This document shows, piece after piece, positions 5,828-7,382 of a stretch of 7,382 nt of DNA. This DNA comes from Methanobrevibacter sp. (lineage in GTDB: Archaea; Methanobacteriota; Methanobacteria; Methanobacteriales; Methanobacteriaceae). The stretch lies in assembly GCA_009777005.1 (NCBI GenBank), contig WRMT01000152.1, positions 1-7,382 on the forward strand, read 5' to 3'. The notes under the pieces are model-generated. The model was given only the letters and a program-made list of their open reading frames with translations. It made no database searches and was not told where the DNA came from. A program made the position numbers and the translations under genes. Position 1 is the stretch's first letter; every line of letters starts with the position of its first letter.

Positions 5828-6094
5828 TTTATTAAGGGACAATAGGAATAATCATTATTAATAACTAGAAATAGCTAAAAATAACTAATAAGTTCATAAA
5901 AAAGGAAGATATTAGTTATGTTTAATGTTAATTCTTAAAAGAATTATTGATTAAAGAAAATATTAGTTATGTTAGGGTAATTCCTAATAAAATTATAAAA
6001 AAAAGAAAATTAGCTAACTAAAATTAAAAAAATAGTTTAATTGATTAAATTAACAAAATAACAATATAAACGATAAGATTTAAGGAAATATAAA
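5828..6094. other. AT-rich spacer upstream of tyrA with a 51-bp-period duplication
   Basis: No gene. It holds two imperfect tandem copies (listed separately), two TAGCTA palindromes (5872, 6011), and the tyrA leader. Possible TATA elements for tyrA are AATTATAAAA near 5991-6000 and CAATATAAA near 6062-6070. AAGGAAAT before the tyrA ATG is the likely ribosome binding site. No T-run terminator behind the membrane protein gene is evident. Confidence 0.5.
5902..6003. repeat. 51-bp tandem duplication upstream of tyrA
   Basis: ATATTAGTTATGTT occurs exactly at 5909-5922 and 5960-5973; flanking blocks (AAGGAAG/AAAGAAA before, TTAATTC/GTAATTCC and AAAATTAT-like sequence after) also align with an offset of 51 bp and a small indel. 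Overall identity is roughly 75-80%. It has the same period as the duplication upstream of pelA, but a different sequence. Confidence 0.6.
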
Positions 6095-7150
6095 ATGAAA
6101 ATAGCTATAATTGGTGGAACAAAAGGACTTGGAAAAACATTAGCTATGATTTTATCCCATGAAAATTTTGATATTACCATAACTGGAAGGGATAAATCTT
6201 ATGGTGAAAAAGTTGCAAAAGAGTTAGGGGTTAAATACTCAAATAATAATCAAAAAACAGCTTCTTTAAATGAAATTGTTATAATTGCTGTTCCAATAGC
6301 TAATGTGAATGATGTTATTAAAGAAATAGCTACTTTTCTTCAAAAGGGTTCATTACTTTTAGATGTTACTTCTGTAAAAGTTGGTCCAAGTGAAGCTATG
6401 GATAAATTATTACCTGGACATGTTGAATTCATCCCTACCCATCCTGTATTTGGTCCACGAACTAGTAGCTTAAATGGACAAGTTGTAGTTTTAACTCCTC
6501 TTAAAAAAGGAAAATGGTATTTGAAAATTTTTAATTTCTTAAAAAACCATAAAGTAAGAATAATAGAATCATCTCCAAAAGAACATGATGACATGATGGC
6601 TGTTGTTCAAATTTTAACTCATTTTTCATATATTTCAACAGCTGTAGCTATGGAAAAGCTTGGAGTTAATATTAGTCAAACACGTAAATTTGCAAGTCCT
6701 ATTTACAATCTTATGGTAGATATGATTTCGAGGATTACATCACAAAATCCATTTTTAACCTATTCTATACAAATTGAAAATGAAAGTGGTGAGAAAGTAA
6801 GAGAAGTTTTTGCAGAATCTGTAAATGAATTAAAAGATGTTTTATTTTTACAAGAAGAAGATGATTTTGTAAAAATAGTTTCTGCAGCTGTGGAAAATAT
6901 GGATGATATTCAAGCTGCACTTGGAAGAAGTGATAAAGCTATCGATTCATTAACAAGAGAGTTGACTCTACTTAAAAAATCAATTGGTGAGGAAATAGCT
7001 ATTAAACATATTTATTCTGAAAAAGAATATATTGGAGTTTTAGAAGAATTAGATCCTGATTATCTAACAATAGCTACTGAAAATGGGTTTAAAAAACTAA
7101 AAATAGCTAATATTAAAATATTGGATGTTAAACCCTTAGATGGGTCTTAA
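6095..7150 (+). CDS. tyrA: Prephenate dehydrogenase (TyrA), with C-terminal beta-rich extension
   Basis: TyrA oxidatively decarboxylates prephenate to 4-hydroxyphenylpyruvate, the committed step to tyrosine, in the cytosol. The N-terminal Rossmann domain (about 1-165) begins MKIAIIGGTKGLGKTLA with GxxGxG at 8-13; the second strand ends TGRD (30-33) with Arg32 rather than an acidic residue, which hints at NADP+ use. DVTSVK (90-95) and THPVFGPR (115-122, His116) are the family's substrate and catalytic motifs. The helical dimerisation domain (about 165-290) starts with EHDDMMAVVQILTHFSYI, including the conserved HD and His176. Residues about 296-348 are additional: alternating beta-strands (IGVLEELDPDYLTIATENG, then KKLKIANIKILDV) resembling an Sm/SH3-like barrel, not the ACT domain seen on some TyrA proteins. 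Start ATG follows AAGGAAAT (about 9 nt). It is not next to other aromatic genes in this window. Confidence 0.93.
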   Translation: MKIAIIGGTKGLGKTLAMILSHENFDITITGRDKSYGEKVAKELGVKYSNNNQKTASLNEIVIIAVPIANVNDVIKEIATFLQKGSLLLDVTSVKVGPSEAMDKLLPGHVEFIPTHPVFGPRTSSLNGQVVVLTPLKKGKWYLKIFNFLKNHKVRIIESSPKEHDDMMAVVQILTHFSYISTAVAMEKLGVNISQTRKFASPIYNLMVDMISRITSQNPFLTYSIQIENESGEKVREVFAESVNELKDVLFLQEEDDFVKIVSAAVENMDDIQAALGRSDKAIDSLTRELTLLKKSIGEEIAIKHIYSEKEYIGVLEELDPDYLTIATENGFKKLKIANIKILDVKPLDGS

Positions 7151-7291
7151 TTGGATTTAAAGATATTTATAATAATGTTTCTATTTAATTCTTAATTTAT
7201 ATCTTAGTAATATAATATAGAGCTATTTTTTTTGTTAAAATATATTATAAATTGTATTTAATATATTATTTCATCAATTATTCTTAGATAG
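7151..7291. other. 3' region of tyrA
   Basis: An A/T spacer without a gene. A run of eight T at 7226-7233 preceded by AGAGCTA is the likely plus-strand terminator. The spacer would be shared with the possible convergent gene ending at 7292. Confidence 0.45.
7226..7233 (+). terminator. Oligo-T tract, probable tyrA terminator
   Basis: TTTTTTTT lies 76 bp after the tyrA stop. Archaeal RNA polymerase terminates at such tracts without needing a hairpin. It is the longest T-run on the plus strand downstream of the gene within the window. Confidence 0.45.
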
Positions 7292-7382
7292 TTATTTTTT
7301 TGCAAAATAATAATCATATTGTTTAATTAAACTAATTTTTGGAAAAGATTTATCATTTAAATAAATACATCTGGTTTCCCAT
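7292..7382 (-). CDS. Possible C-terminal end of a minus-strand gene entering from the right edge
   Basis: Read from 7381 on the minus strand, 29 codons stay open and end in TAA at 7294-7292, giving a protein-like tail (WETRCIYLNDKSFPKISLIK then QYDYYFAKK). By a rough calculation at this base composition, an open frame of that length arises by chance about one time in fifteen, so it is only suggestive; the GC content also rises slightly toward the edge. No family can be named. If real, it converges on tyrA with a 141-bp spacer. Confidence 0.4.
   Translation of the reverse strand, partial: WETRCIYLNDKSFPKISLIKQYDYYFAKK

Noticed and set aside
6340..6594. Minus-strand open frame of 84 codons
   Set aside because: It is antisense to the Rossmann domain of tyrA, whose conserved motifs leave no doubt about the coding strand.

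Overview
The window looks like chromosomal DNA from a very AT-rich methanogenic archaeon of the Methanobacteriales, most likely Methanobrevibacter or a close relative such as Methanosphaera. The reasons are an archaeal Pelota, a methanogen-type Shine-Dalgarno (GGTGAT), an MraY-like prenyl-phosphate transferase of the sort expected in pseudomurein-walled archaea, a Rpn/PD-(D/E)XK nuclease typical of gut methanogens, and spacers built almost entirely of A and T. No rRNA, tRNA, CRISPR array or intact transposase is visible.

Layout. Positions 1-770 (minus) hold most of a Rpn-family nuclease cut off by the left edge. Just upstream of it is a ~150 bp inverted-repeat-bounded AT-rich element (820-970). 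An AT-rich spacer with a 49-bp-period repeat follows. A two-gene minus-strand unit comes next: the MraY-like membrane enzyme (2870-1902), then a small FMN nitroreductase (1872-1315), 29 bp apart. A spacer of about 0.8 kb separates this from pelA (4751-3690, minus, ribosome rescue). That spacer carries a 61-bp tandem duplication and, directly behind the pelA stop codon, an unusual C/A-rich repeat in the transcript sense. A 0.7 kb divergent spacer packed with short repeats leads to two plus-strand genes: a small four-helix membrane protein (5453-5827) and tyrA, prephenate dehydrogenase with an extra C-terminal domain (6095-7150). The right edge may hold the last 29 codons of a minus-strand gene converging on tyrA.

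The genes do not form one pathway: mobile-DNA-associated nuclease, envelope sugar-lipid chemistry, flavin redox, translation quality control and tyrosine synthesis. I see no obvious new multi-gene system. The more unusual signals are in the non-coding DNA and in protein details: local tandem duplications of ~40-60 bp in the spacers, the C/A-rich repeat after pelA, an inverted-repeat element next to the nuclease gene, a strongly over-represented TAGCTA palindrome, altered active-site motifs in the MraY-like protein, and a beta-rich tail on TyrA.
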